This document shows positions 1-6,675 of a stretch of 27,368 nt of DNA, in pieces. Location of the stretch: assembly GCA_016932235.1 (NCBI GenBank), contig JAFGDF010000069.1, positions 1-27,368 on the forward strand. The letters run 5' to 3'. Each line of letters starts with the position of its first letter. Position 1 is the first letter of the stretch. The DNA is from Deltaproteobacteria bacterium (GTDB lineage: Bacteria; Desulfobacterota; DSM-4660; Desulfatiglandales; HGW-15). Below the pieces are notes generated by a model. That model saw only the letters and a list, made by a program, of their open reading frames with translations, was not told where the DNA came from and did no database searches. The position numbers and the translations under genes were made by a program.

Positions 1-2263
1 CTCTGGAGTTTCTATTTCATTTGCCGAATCCGGCACATGCCCGCCTGCAATGGATATGAGAATACAGGTTCAGGCTGTCTACGAAAACGATGAAGACAAC
101 AGTATCAGAAACATGGTCGAACCCTGGCTTCCCCGCCCGGGGACAACAGAAGACGGTGTGACCTATGTCAGCGAGCCACGCAACCTGGTTATCAAGTATA
201 TGTTCATCCGTTACGGGGATGATGCATCACCCGAATTACGCAACAAGATCCGTTTCAGCCCCAGCCTGTGGAAAAAAGGCAGGTCCATTGCGGCAGGCAA
301 TCTTGTTACTACAATGGACAGGGTCGGTCTTTTTGAACCCGAGATCATGCTCTGGAAAGGCATCATACTGAAATCCAGGATTCGTGAACTCCTTGTTCCC
401 GTGACCATGGACATTGAAATAGATGAAAAGGTAGCGGAGGTGATCACTAACAGGGAAATAAATCCGGAAAAGTTCCACGTAACAGTCAAGGAGATCCGCG
501 ATCAGTTCGGACCCATTATACGGGAACCGGAGGGCGATATCTACTGCATAACTCTTCGGGTGGCAAACCAGTTAATGACTCTTGAATCGGAGCCCGAATA
601 CTTTACCGAATCCGAGCTCCTTGATTCGGGAGCCGACATTGACCTTCTTTCCCCCGCTTCATGGGCATGGGAATGTTTCCCGGATAATCCCGATATCTTG
701 AAGAACTGCAACCGCCCGAGGCTGTCTGTCATTGCCAGGATGTCAAAAATCTACGGTTCCGGATTTACGAAAGATCCCCTGATTAAAACACCTGAAGACC
801 AGGAAGTTACGCTCCTCTGTCCCTACAAAATCACATCGGACAGTGTTATTTCGGTAAAACCCGGCGAAAAGACAAACCTTCCTTTTAAGGTGGTCTCTTC
901 CTTTATAAATGCTGATGATCGGCCGGTGGAAAAGATAATAGTGGGAGAAATCAAGATCTCCGACCCCTCTTTCGGAAGACTGTCACTGGATCAGTTACAG
1001 ACCGACCATGAGGGAAGGACTGATGATCTCTATCTGGAGGTGAATGAGGATGTTCAGGAAGGTCGGGAGGCAGACATTACCTGCAGGTTGTGTGCGGGAG
1101 TTCCCGACAGCTGGCTGGGGAAGGATCAAGAGGGGAAACCCATACCATGGACACAGACCGGAAGGATAAAGGTGGTGATCCTTCCGCGCGTTGAAGTCAA
1201 TATTGACGCCCATGTTGAACTGGCTAAAGAGCTTGTGACGGAAAATACCGGGGAGAGAAGCTTTCAGGAGGACAGGGATGTTACAAAGGCCGACGGAACC
1301 TTCGGACTCCATTTTACCGTCCAGTTCGAGAGCCGTACCGAGGAGCGCTTCGATGATCCGGAAATCGGATTCAGAGGGTACAGGATCATGTATCGCGGAA
1401 AGGCCGAAGACGTAAAGCTCAGCGTCTCACACCCTGCCACCATGCTAAAGACATATGACGTGAACGGATGGTTCACAAATAGTGACTGCGGAAAGGTTTC
1501 CTACAGCTATCGAGAAAGCTTGGAAGAACATAGGACTATTTTGAAGAATCCCTCGATAGGTCTCGATGTAATATACGCCCACTTTGTCCCTGATAAAGAC
1601 AGCGCTTTGAGGGATCATCCTGTTGAGGGCCTGATGTTCACCCAGGTTTCTCAAAGCATGTCACCGTCCCTTATCCATGAAATTAGGCTTGAATCCGCAT
1701 CCCGAGAGGATCAGCCTGGATCGTGCTCGGTGAGTACCGTCCCGGAACCGCCGCACACGGTTCGCACACCTTTCATGATCGATCAGAGCTTTCCCATGGC
1801 CCTTTGCTCCATGCTCTGTGAGGACTGCTACGGATTTGAGGAGATCTTTGAACCGATCATGGAAAATGAGGCAAGAGAACTTTACAGAAAGGTCAGGGAC
1901 GATGGAATGACTTTTGATGCCCTGCATATCAGCAAGAACATTAATCTGGGCACCGGCGACAGGGCGTCCTGCTGGGAGATAGAAGATTCTCCCGATACAC
2001 GTCACTCCGGTTTTGTGAGGGGAAAGTTGAAATGGGACTTCACCGTGAAGACCCTTGATGGAAAATTCGACCTGAGTCTTATTGCTCCCGTGTCACTCGA
2101 GGACCATGGTACCGGGGGAAGGAGATTCGGGGAGAGTCCAGCGGAAACGGGACTTTCCGATTCAGAAGGTCCGGATACTCCGGGGGATGGGGGACTTTTC
2201 ATGATAGATGAACATGGAAATCCGATTTCACCTGAAGAATTCATCAGGAAGCTGATAAGGTGA
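1..2263 (+). CDS. Large hypothetical protein, 5' end outside the window
   Basis: The reading frame is open from base 2 to a TGA at 2261-2263, giving about 753 visible residues. The first ATG in frame is at 50, but the in-frame codons before it contain no stop and no convincing ribosome binding site precedes it, so the true start is probably left of the window. I do not recognise a family. There is no transmembrane segment in the visible part. The composition is mixed alpha/beta with many short beta-like stretches, and a middle part (about residues 245-385) looks like Ig-like or beta-sandwich modules, which is only an impression. Cysteines occur in small groups (CRLC, then CSMLCEDC further on). 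A Gly/Pro/Asp-rich linker precedes a short C-terminal tail ending in EEFIRKLIR. A large multidomain structural or secreted protein is possible. The existence of the gene is near certain from length; its function is unknown. Confidence 0.85.
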   Translation, partial: SGVSISFAESGTCPPAMDMRIQVQAVYENDEDNSIRNMVEPWLPRPGTTEDGVTYVSEPRNLVIKYMFIRYGDDASPELRNKIRFSPSLWKKGRSIAAGNLVTTMDRVGLFEPEIMLWKGIILKSRIRELLVPVTMDIEIDEKVAEVITNREINPEKFHVTVKEIRDQFGPIIREPEGDIYCITLRVANQLMTLESEPEYFTESELLDSGADIDLLSPASWAWECFPDNPDILKNCNRPRLSVIARMSKIYGSGFTKDPLIKTPEDQEVTLLCPYKITSDSVISVKPGEKTNLPFKVVSSFINADDRPVEKIIVGEIKISDPSFGRLSLDQLQTDHEGRTDDLYLEVNEDVQEGREADITCRLCAGVPDSWLGKDQEGKPIPWTQTGRIKVVILPRVEVNIDAHVELAKELVTENTGERSFQEDRDVTKADGTFGLHFTVQFESRTEERFDDPEIGFRGYRIMYRGKAEDVKLSVSHPATMLKTYDVNGWFTNSDCGKVSYSYRESLEEHRTILKNPSIGLDVIYAHFVPDKDSALRDHPVEGLMFTQVSQSMSPSLIHEIRLESASREDQPGSCSVSTVPEPPHTVRTPFMIDQSFPMALCSMLCEDCYGFEEIFEPIMENEARELYRKVRDDGMTFDALHISKNINLGTGDRASCWEIEDSPDTRHSGFVRGKLKWDFTVKTLDGKFDLSLIAPVSLEDHGTGGRRFGESPAETGLSDSEGPDTPGDGGLFMIDEHGNPISPEEFIRKLIR

Positions 2264-2374
2264 AAAGAAGCGGATATTCCTTCTTATCAATAACACGTGG
2301 GGACAGGTGGCATGTACCGTGATCGCCTGAGTTATGATACCTTTAGATTTTTATATATGTGTTTAGCAGATAAG

Positions 2375-2599
2375 TCAGCAAGATGAGCCTCCAAGGCTCT
2401 TCTGCATCTCATCCTGCCTTGCCCTGATCAATTTAATCTCGGAGGCGGGGACTTCCTTCGTTATCTTCCCCCTGGCCGTCTCCAGTTCGACGTTCGCTTC
2501 GACCATCAGCTCGGCCATCTCCCTGAGTATTTGATCTTTCTGTCCCGGCGGAAGAGACATGGCATTATCCTGAAGCATCATCAGGGTCTTATCGATCAT
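2375..2599 (-). CDS. Small hypothetical protein (74 aa)
   Basis: This is an ATG-started ORF of 74 codons. The predicted protein is mostly helical and strongly charged, rich in Glu, Lys and Met, and ends in GGSSC. The pattern of hydrophobic residues (ILREMAELMVEANVELETAR) suggests one long amphipathic helix that could form a coiled coil. There is no signal peptide or membrane segment. No clear Shine-Dalgarno sequence precedes the ATG. Its start overlaps the last 11 nt of another small minus-strand ORF (2589-2771), which would allow translational coupling. Both lie downstream of dctM on the same strand, so they may be read from the tail of the TRAP transcript. I do not recognise the family. Confidence 0.5.
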   Translation of the reverse strand: MIDKTLMMLQDNAMSLPPGQKDQILREMAELMVEANVELETARGKITKEVPASEIKLIRARQDEMQKSLGGSSC

Positions 2600-2771
2600 A
2601 GGGTTTGTCTGTATTGAATGGATAAACGATTATATAACATTGCTCGTGACTTTCCCCCTCTCTTATCTTTTTATCAAAGGCCAATCTCTTCTGATTATAC
2701 TCGTCTAACTGAAGACCTTTAATTTCGAGGATTGAACCAAAAAATAGAGTAATCTTTAAGATGTTATCCAA
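2589..2771 (-). CDS. Possible small ORF (60 aa, TTG start), unknown
   Basis: The ORF uses a TTG start and encodes 60 residues with a hydrophobic stretch near the N-terminus (ILKITLFFGSILEIKGLQL) followed by a charged region and an aromatic tail (CYIIVYPF). In-frame sense codons continue 11 codons upstream of the TTG to a TAG, so the ORF could also be the 3' remnant of a longer broken gene. It starts 30 bp beyond the dctM stop codon and overlaps the next small ORF by 11 nt. No good ribosome binding site is visible. It may be real, a remnant or chance. Confidence 0.25.
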   Translation of the reverse strand: MDNILKITLFFGSILEIKGLQLDEYNQKRLAFDKKIREGESHEQCYIIVYPFNTDKPYDR

Positions 2772-2801
2772 TGCTCTTTCAGTTAAGAACGGGATTTTCC
2801 G

Positions 2802-4100
2802 CTACAACGTGTTTACCAGAAACAGGGAAATTTGAGGAAACGCGATCAACAGTGCCACATGAAAAAAATCGGCGATCACAAACGGCGCGACTCCCTGATA
2901 AGCTATGCCGATCGGGAGATTGATCGCTTTTGTGAGGACAAACAGGTTTATTCCAAAAGGAGGTGTGATCATTCCGATTTCCATCACCCTTACCATAATC
3001 ACGCCCCACCAGATCGGGTCATAACCCATTCCAAGGATCGTGGGATAGATAATGGGGACCGTCAGAATAATTACGATCAACACATCCAAAAAGCAACCTA
3101 GAAGGATATACACGACTACGATTCCCATTAATATGAGTAATTTTGGCATCTGTAAGCCAACAACGAACTGGCTCATCGCGACCGGCAAATCGGTCAAAGT
3201 GATAAAACGCATAAAAACAAAGGCCCCAATCAGCACATACAGGATCATTGTGGTGCTTCTGGCGGTTTCCGCAGCGGCCTTCCGCAATTCATTCCAACCA
3301 AATCTCCTGAGAATCAGCGCGACAACTATCGCCCCAAACGCCCCAACCGCGCCCGCTTCAGTCGGTGTGAATATCCCGGCGTATATCCCGATGATTACCA
3401 ATAAGAATATAACGATCATCGGCCATACGACCTTCAACCCGGCAACCTTTTCCCGAAAATTAACGCGTTCCCCTATAGGAGGCGCCATCTTGGGATTTAA
3501 ACGGCAGAGAATATAAATGGTGATGATGTAAAAAAACACCTCCAGGATTCCCGGAATGATTCCTGCTATAAAGAGCTTGCCAACGGACTCCTCTGTGAGT
3601 ATGCCGTACAAGATAAATCCCAGACTGGGAGGGATAAGGATTCCAATGGTGCCGCCGGCGACCACACACGCGCTTGCAAGCCGATCATCATACCCGGATC
3701 GTCTCATCTCGGGATAGGCTACTTTACCCATGGTTACGGCTGTAGCGATACTGTCACCACAAATCGCCGCGAAAAGTCCACAAGCGCCTACCGTGGCAAT
3801 CGCCAAGCCGCCTCGAATATGTCCGATCCATTTTCTGGCAGCGTTATATAAATCCTGGCTGATGCCGGATACAGCGACAACAGTACCCATCATGATAAAT
3901 AATGGAATGGCGGTTATGGGGTAATATGCTGTCTGCACATGGGGTTCCATTCCTATCATAAGTAACGCGGTATCCCATCCGGCAAGATAGGCGTAGCCGA
4001 GAAATCCTGAAAGTATCATGGCCGTTCCCAGTCTCACCTTTAAAAACATGAGGACTAGCAAGACAACTATCCCGATGATGCCAACAAATTCCCCACTCAT
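2802..4100 (-). CDS. dctM: TRAP transporter large permease (DctM family)
   Basis: This is the large membrane subunit of a tripartite ATP-independent periplasmic transporter, which carries out ion-coupled uptake of organic acids delivered by the periplasmic binding protein. The 432-residue length is typical of DctM. The protein is a near-continuous series of about a dozen hydrophobic segments. Family-typical stretches include the N-terminal GIIGIVVLLVLMFLKVRLG, the ITAIPLFIMMGTV segment, the GACGLFAAICGDSIATAVTMG re-entrant region, GGTIGILIPPS, and a C-terminal ITPPFGINLFV segment. The ATG at 4100 follows an AGGGGA-type ribosome binding site. It is the last transporter gene of the minus-strand operon dctP-dctQ-dctM, 69 bp after dctQ. 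The substrate cannot be assigned from this subunit. Confidence 0.95.
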   Translation of the reverse strand: MSGEFVGIIGIVVLLVLMFLKVRLGTAMILSGFLGYAYLAGWDTALLMIGMEPHVQTAYYPITAIPLFIMMGTVVAVSGISQDLYNAARKWIGHIRGGLAIATVGACGLFAAICGDSIATAVTMGKVAYPEMRRSGYDDRLASACVVAGGTIGILIPPSLGFILYGILTEESVGKLFIAGIIPGILEVFFYIITIYILCRLNPKMAPPIGERVNFREKVAGLKVVWPMIVIFLLVIIGIYAGIFTPTEAGAVGAFGAIVVALILRRFGWNELRKAAAETARSTTMILYVLIGAFVFMRFITLTDLPVAMSQFVVGLQMPKLLILMGIVVVYILLGCFLDVLIVIILTVPIIYPTILGMGYDPIWWGVIMVRVMEIGMITPPFGINLFVLTKAINLPIGIAYQGVAPFVIADFFHVALLIAFPQISLFLVNTL

Positions 4101-4169
4101 CCATTATCCCCTATTTTATTGAAGACCCTCCTCACGGAACCATCACAAACTGGTTGAAAAGTGCCGGCA

Positions 4170-4670
4170 TCAACCTGTTTCGTTTTTATCTTTGACTGAT
4201 TTCACATTTCTTAAGAATAGAATGAGCGCCGCGAAAAACAACAGCAGAAAACCAAAAGCGGTTATCAAGACAAACGGATATCTCGGGATGCCAAGCAGGG
4301 GGCTGGTAACCTCCATTTTTTTCACGGAAACCGCCTCAAGAAAGCTTCGCCACGTGATGATAAGAGCCAGCATTAAGGTCGCGAGATTATCAAAGCCATC
4401 CAGCAGGGCCTGCCCTCTTTTAGATAATCTGCCCGTGATAATATCAACCCTGATATGCCCATCGTTTAACGCGCACCAGGCAATACCCAAAAAGACGACG
4501 CAAACCATGAGAGCGATAGATATCTCCACACTGCCGATAATCGGTCGAAGAAAGAAGTACCTCATAATGACATCAACAACCGTCATCATCATCATCGCTA
4601 ACAGAGTGACTACCCCGGCAATGCCGCTCACCTCGATAATCAGACGAATAAACTTCTCTGTTTTTTTCAT
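4170..4670 (-). CDS. dctQ: TRAP transporter small permease (DctQ family)
   Basis: This is the small membrane subunit of the TRAP transporter, which pairs with the large permease encoded next to it. It has 166 residues and four predicted hydrophobic segments: about 15-35, 45-65, 90-110 and 130-155. The DctQ hallmark is visible: a first helix followed by VDVIMRYFF, then the SVEISIALMVCVVFLGIAWCALNDGHIRVDI block. In this block the G.A...(N/R)..HI.VD pattern is the most conserved part of the family. The ATG at 4670 is preceded by a G-rich ribosome binding site. It lies between dctP (88 bp upstream, with a large stem-loop in the gap) and dctM, in the canonical P-Q-M order. Confidence 0.93.
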   Translation of the reverse strand: MKKTEKFIRLIIEVSGIAGVVTLLAMMMMTVVDVIMRYFFLRPIIGSVEISIALMVCVVFLGIAWCALNDGHIRVDIITGRLSKRGQALLDGFDNLATLMLALIITWRSFLEAVSVKKMEVTSPLLGIPRYPFVLITAFGFLLLFFAALILFLRNVKSVKDKNETG

Positions 4671-4690
4671 CTCAAACCCCGAATATAGGG

Positions 4691-4755
4691 ATTTGCCAAA
4701 CCGAATGCGTCAAAACCGGATACGTATCCGGGTTGCGCGGTTCGGTCCGGCAAAT
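4691..4755 (-). promoter_or_regulatory. Intercistronic stem-loop between dctP and dctQ
   Basis: The gap between dctP and dctQ is largely one foldback structure. Outer arms at 4691-4709 and 4736-4755 are inverted copies (ATTTGCC..ACCGAA paired with TTCGGT..GGCAAAT) with a few mismatches that would be G-U pairs in the minus-strand RNA. A perfect 16-bp palindrome, CCGGATACGTATCCGG, sits at 4716-4731 between them. On the minus-strand transcript the palindrome is followed by TTTT. Such intercistronic structures between a binding-protein gene and its permease gene are known to give more binding protein than permease, by partial termination or by 3' protection of the upstream message. That role is inferred here. 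Confidence 0.65.
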
Positions 4756-4758
4756 ATC

Positions 4759-5802
4759 TTATTGGTATTTCTTAAATAAACTTATTAGCTGATCGAATGT
4801 TTTTCTCGCCGGAAGGCCAAGGGCCTCAGTCTCCTCAATCCAGCTTTTGTTGATGGGTTCCATGGTGTCCGTCCACTGCTTCATTTCATCGGGAGTCAAT
4901 GTGATGAAGGTATGTCCCTTTTCTTTAGAAGCTGATATCGCCAGGGATACTTCATGGGAAAGCGCATCCAGATTGCCCGCACCTGCCCAATCGTAAGCTT
5001 CAACAATGATGTCCTGTAAATCTTTTGGAAGTTTGTTCCAGGTTTTTAGGTTAATAACATAACCTGTAAAGGAAGGTTGGGCGCCCTCTTCTCCAAGCAA
5101 GGTATGGTATTTAAACACCTCAGCCAGTTTAAACGCAAAGATTGCCGCCCAGTGAACGAATTGGCCTTCAACAAGGCCTCGGCTCAGGCTCATATACCAG
5201 TCCCCGGGAGGAATCTGAACGGGCGCGCCTTTCATTGACTCAATCCAGACGGCGGGATCTTTACCCAGTATGGAGATCTTTTTCCCTCTCATATCCGCCG
5301 GAGTTCTTATTGGACTGCGTGTCGTATGTATATTAAACCCAGGCATTGCAATAATGCTTATCCATCGAAGCCCTTTGGCCTCCAATTCTTGGTTAAGAGC
5401 CGGGTTTGTCCTGATCATTTCCTGGAATGCCTTGCTTGCAGCTTCTTTGGTAGGGATATCCATGATCATTCTTGTAAAGATCAGATTCAGATTAAACTGC
5501 CCGGTAAATAGACCCGGATCAACAAAAGCGATATCAGCGACTCCGGATGCTGTTCCGGTGAGACTAGTGTCGTACTTAAGCAAAGATTCAGAGAAATACG
5601 ATTTTATCCGAATCCTGCCCCCTGATTTCTCTTCAATTCGCTGCGCCGCCTTTATCGACCATTGGCCTGGTGGGATTGCCTCGGGTCCGAAGTAGTGGAA
5701 CTTGAGGTTAAACGTTTCTTCCGCCGCCATCGTCTCTTGACCGCCAAACAGTAAACTCAAGGCGGCAGCGCCTAAGACCAGTAACAAATTTAGTTTTTTC
5801 AT
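4759..5802 (-). CDS. dctP: TRAP transporter periplasmic solute-binding protein (DctP family)
   Basis: This is the extracytoplasmic substrate-binding subunit that delivers the solute to the DctQM permease. It has 347 residues, normal for the family. Residues 1-27 are a Sec signal peptide (MKKLNLLLVLGAAALSLLF, then a TMAA cleavage region). The mature part shows the DctP pattern: an early LKFHYFGPEAIPPGQW strand, FSESLL, and then PIRTPADMRGKKI, whose arginine in family members contacts the substrate carboxylate. GLVEGQ and a late W...LP.....I segment follow. The ATG at 5802 has an AAGGAG ribosome binding site 8 nt upstream. It is the first gene of the operon. The ligand is probably an organic acid, given the family and the neighbouring divergent flavoprotein reductase; the exact ligand is unknown. 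Confidence 0.95.
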   Translation of the reverse strand: MKKLNLLLVLGAAALSLLFGGQETMAAEETFNLKFHYFGPEAIPPGQWSIKAAQRIEEKSGGRIRIKSYFSESLLKYDTSLTGTASGVADIAFVDPGLFTGQFNLNLIFTRMIMDIPTKEAASKAFQEMIRTNPALNQELEAKGLRWISIIAMPGFNIHTTRSPIRTPADMRGKKISILGKDPAVWIESMKGAPVQIPPGDWYMSLSRGLVEGQFVHWAAIFAFKLAEVFKYHTLLGEEGAQPSFTGYVINLKTWNKLPKDLQDIIVEAYDWAGAGNLDALSHEVSLAISASKEKGHTFITLTPDEMKQWTDTMEPINKSWIEETEALGLPARKTFDQLISLFKKYQ

Positions 5803-5819
5803 CTGAATCTCCTTTCTCT

Positions 5820-6089
5820 TTATGGTTTTTGATCATAAAATAAAGAATGTATTGTTGCCATCACATGAGTCCAAGATGAAAAGCTATAATTATCAGCCCA
5901 GCCTTGTGTCTCCACCTTCCGGACACCGATAATGTGCAGCCTGTGGCAGGAGCTGGCCTTGAGCTGGCGGATCTGTATCCACGTTATGGTTTCAGCAAGC
6001 TGTTTCCCCTGATACGCCGGCAAAGGCATACATAAAATCACAAACAGGCACATCGCGCCTATTATGCCCTTAAACTCGATATGATCCAA
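5820..6089 (-). CDS. Doubtful small ORF or gene remnant (89 aa, TTG start)
   Basis: The ORF starts at TTG (6089); an internal ATG gives a 77-residue version that begins with a signal-peptide-like stretch (MCLFVILCMPLPAYQG). The downstream part (RQLKASSCHRLHIIGVRK, then TQGWADNYSF) has codon choice similar to the real genes here and looks protein-like, but I do not recognise it. Its stop is 17 bp before the dctP start on the same strand, so it could be cotranscribed. It could also be a remnant of a longer gene, or chance. A candidate dctP promoter lies inside it, which argues mildly against it. Confidence 0.28.
   Translation of the reverse strand: MDHIEFKGIIGAMCLFVILCMPLPAYQGKQLAETITWIQIRQLKASSCHRLHIIGVRKVETQGWADNYSFSSWTHVMATIHSLFYDQKP
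5846..5874 (-). promoter_or_regulatory. Candidate sigma70 promoter for the TRAP operon
   Basis: On the minus strand, TTGGAC (5869-5874) and TACATT (5846-5851) are separated by 17 bp and lie about 45 bp upstream of the dctP start codon. Each box matches the consensus at four or five of six positions. The site falls inside the doubtful small ORF at 5820-6089. No operator is evident. Confidence 0.3.
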
Positions 6090-6131
6090 AAAGGAAAGAA
6101 GATACTTTTAACCTTATTGTTAACCGCTTAG

Positions 6132-6323
6132 AAGGCCAAAGAGCGTGAATCAATGACGGTCAGCGGATTTTTTGAGTGATGCATGCAGCAAGGACAACGA
6201 CTTCGCACATTTGATGCTATTGACCAACTTGTCCGCGAAAAAACGCTGAATATGCATATATTCAAACATCTCTCAGAGGTTCGAAATACTATCGAAAAAG
6301 GAATTGATAAATACAATGAATAG
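6132..6323 (+). pseudogene. Stop-interrupted reading frame, possible gene remnant
   Basis: In one plus-strand frame, 15 codons ending in MTVSGFFE reach a TGA at 6177-6179. The same frame then continues for 47 codons (CMQQGQRLRTFDAIDQLVRE onward, with a charged helical tail ending in GIDKYNE) to a TAG at 6321. The second part alone could be a 46-residue ORF from the ATG at 6183. It looks more protein-like than the minus-strand reading of the same bases. I interpret it as the 3' end of a decayed gene with a nonsense codon. A selenocysteine reading of the TGA is conceivable but no obvious SECIS hairpin was found. The family is not recognised. Confidence 0.25.
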
Positions 6324-6538
6324 AGGCATCATGAATCTTTCGGAAAACCGGCTCCGAGAGAATACATGATTTTGAATAACCAGTCACAATACTCCATTTT
6401 AACTTGACCTGAAAAGTGAACGTCACATATGGGATACTTTATACTCAATCCCACAATTTTTACAAGAATTTTTCCCGGTCTCCCGGAAATATTCTATACA
6501 ACAGATAATGTTTGACCGGCAAGACTTATTTCCATATC

Positions 6539-6575
6539 CTAAGAGCATGTCGGACTTTGTCCGGCAGGTTCCTAG
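6539..6575 (+). repeat. REP-like hairpin, copy 1
   Basis: This is an imperfect inverted repeat with 15-nt arms (6539-6553 and 6561-6575) around the 7-nt loop ACTTTGT. The core reads GTCGGACTTTGTCCGGC. It shares its core with the hairpin at 20916-20950 read on the other strand, and more loosely with the one at 6604-6636. It lies in the leader region of the flavoprotein gene. Confidence 0.6.
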
Positions 6576-6603
6576 GAAAATTTGGATTTTCATTTGTTTT
6601 TAC

Positions 6604-6636
6604 AGCAGCCTGGCGGCCAGAGTCCGACAGGCTGCT
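6604..6636 (-). repeat. REP-like hairpin, copy 2
   Basis: Arms of 13 nt (6604-6616 and 6624-6636, one mismatch) flank a 7-nt loop. Read on the minus strand it is AGCAGCCTGTCGG, loop ACTCTGG, then CCGCCAGGCTGCT. It has the same design (GTCGG, ACTxTG loop, CCG) as copy 1, which sits 28 bp away in the opposite orientation. A head-to-head pair of hairpins is typical of REP/BIME-type elements. Confidence 0.55.
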
Positions 6637-6659
6637 AGCCCTGAAAATGCCGTTAAAAC

Positions 6660-6665
6660 AGGAGG
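6660..6665 (+). promoter_or_regulatory. Ribosome binding site that fixes the flavoprotein start
   Basis: A full AGGAGG lies 10 nt before the ATG at 6676. The reading frame is open upstream to 6508, but that part runs through two REP-like hairpins and has no comparable binding site, so the ATG at 6676 is the real start. Confidence 0.85.
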
Positions 6666-6675
6666 CAAGTCAGTT

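Larger units (their letters stand above)
5803..6675. other. Gene-poor divergent region between dctP and the flavoprotein gene
   Basis: These 873 bp separate two divergently transcribed units and hold no confident gene. From left to right I see a candidate dctP promoter, a doubtful minus-strand ORF (5820-6089), a stop-broken plus-strand reading frame (6132-6323), an AT-rich stretch from about 6324 to 6535, and two REP-like hairpins (6539-6575 and 6604-6636). In the AT-rich part TTGACC at 6405 is followed 17 bp later by ATATGG, a weak promoter candidate for the flavoprotein gene. An adjacent GTGA-ACG-TCAC half-palindrome could be a regulator site. No transcription regulator gene is encoded here. 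Confidence 0.6.

Noticed and set aside
2265..2285. AAGAAG/CTTCTT hairpin after the first gene as a terminator
   Set aside because: The stem is short and AT-rich, the loop is large and no T-run follows.
6508..6675. In-frame upstream extension of the flavoprotein gene to an ATG at 6508
   Set aside because: It crosses two REP-like hairpins and lacks a ribosome binding site, whereas AGGAGG precedes the ATG at 6676.
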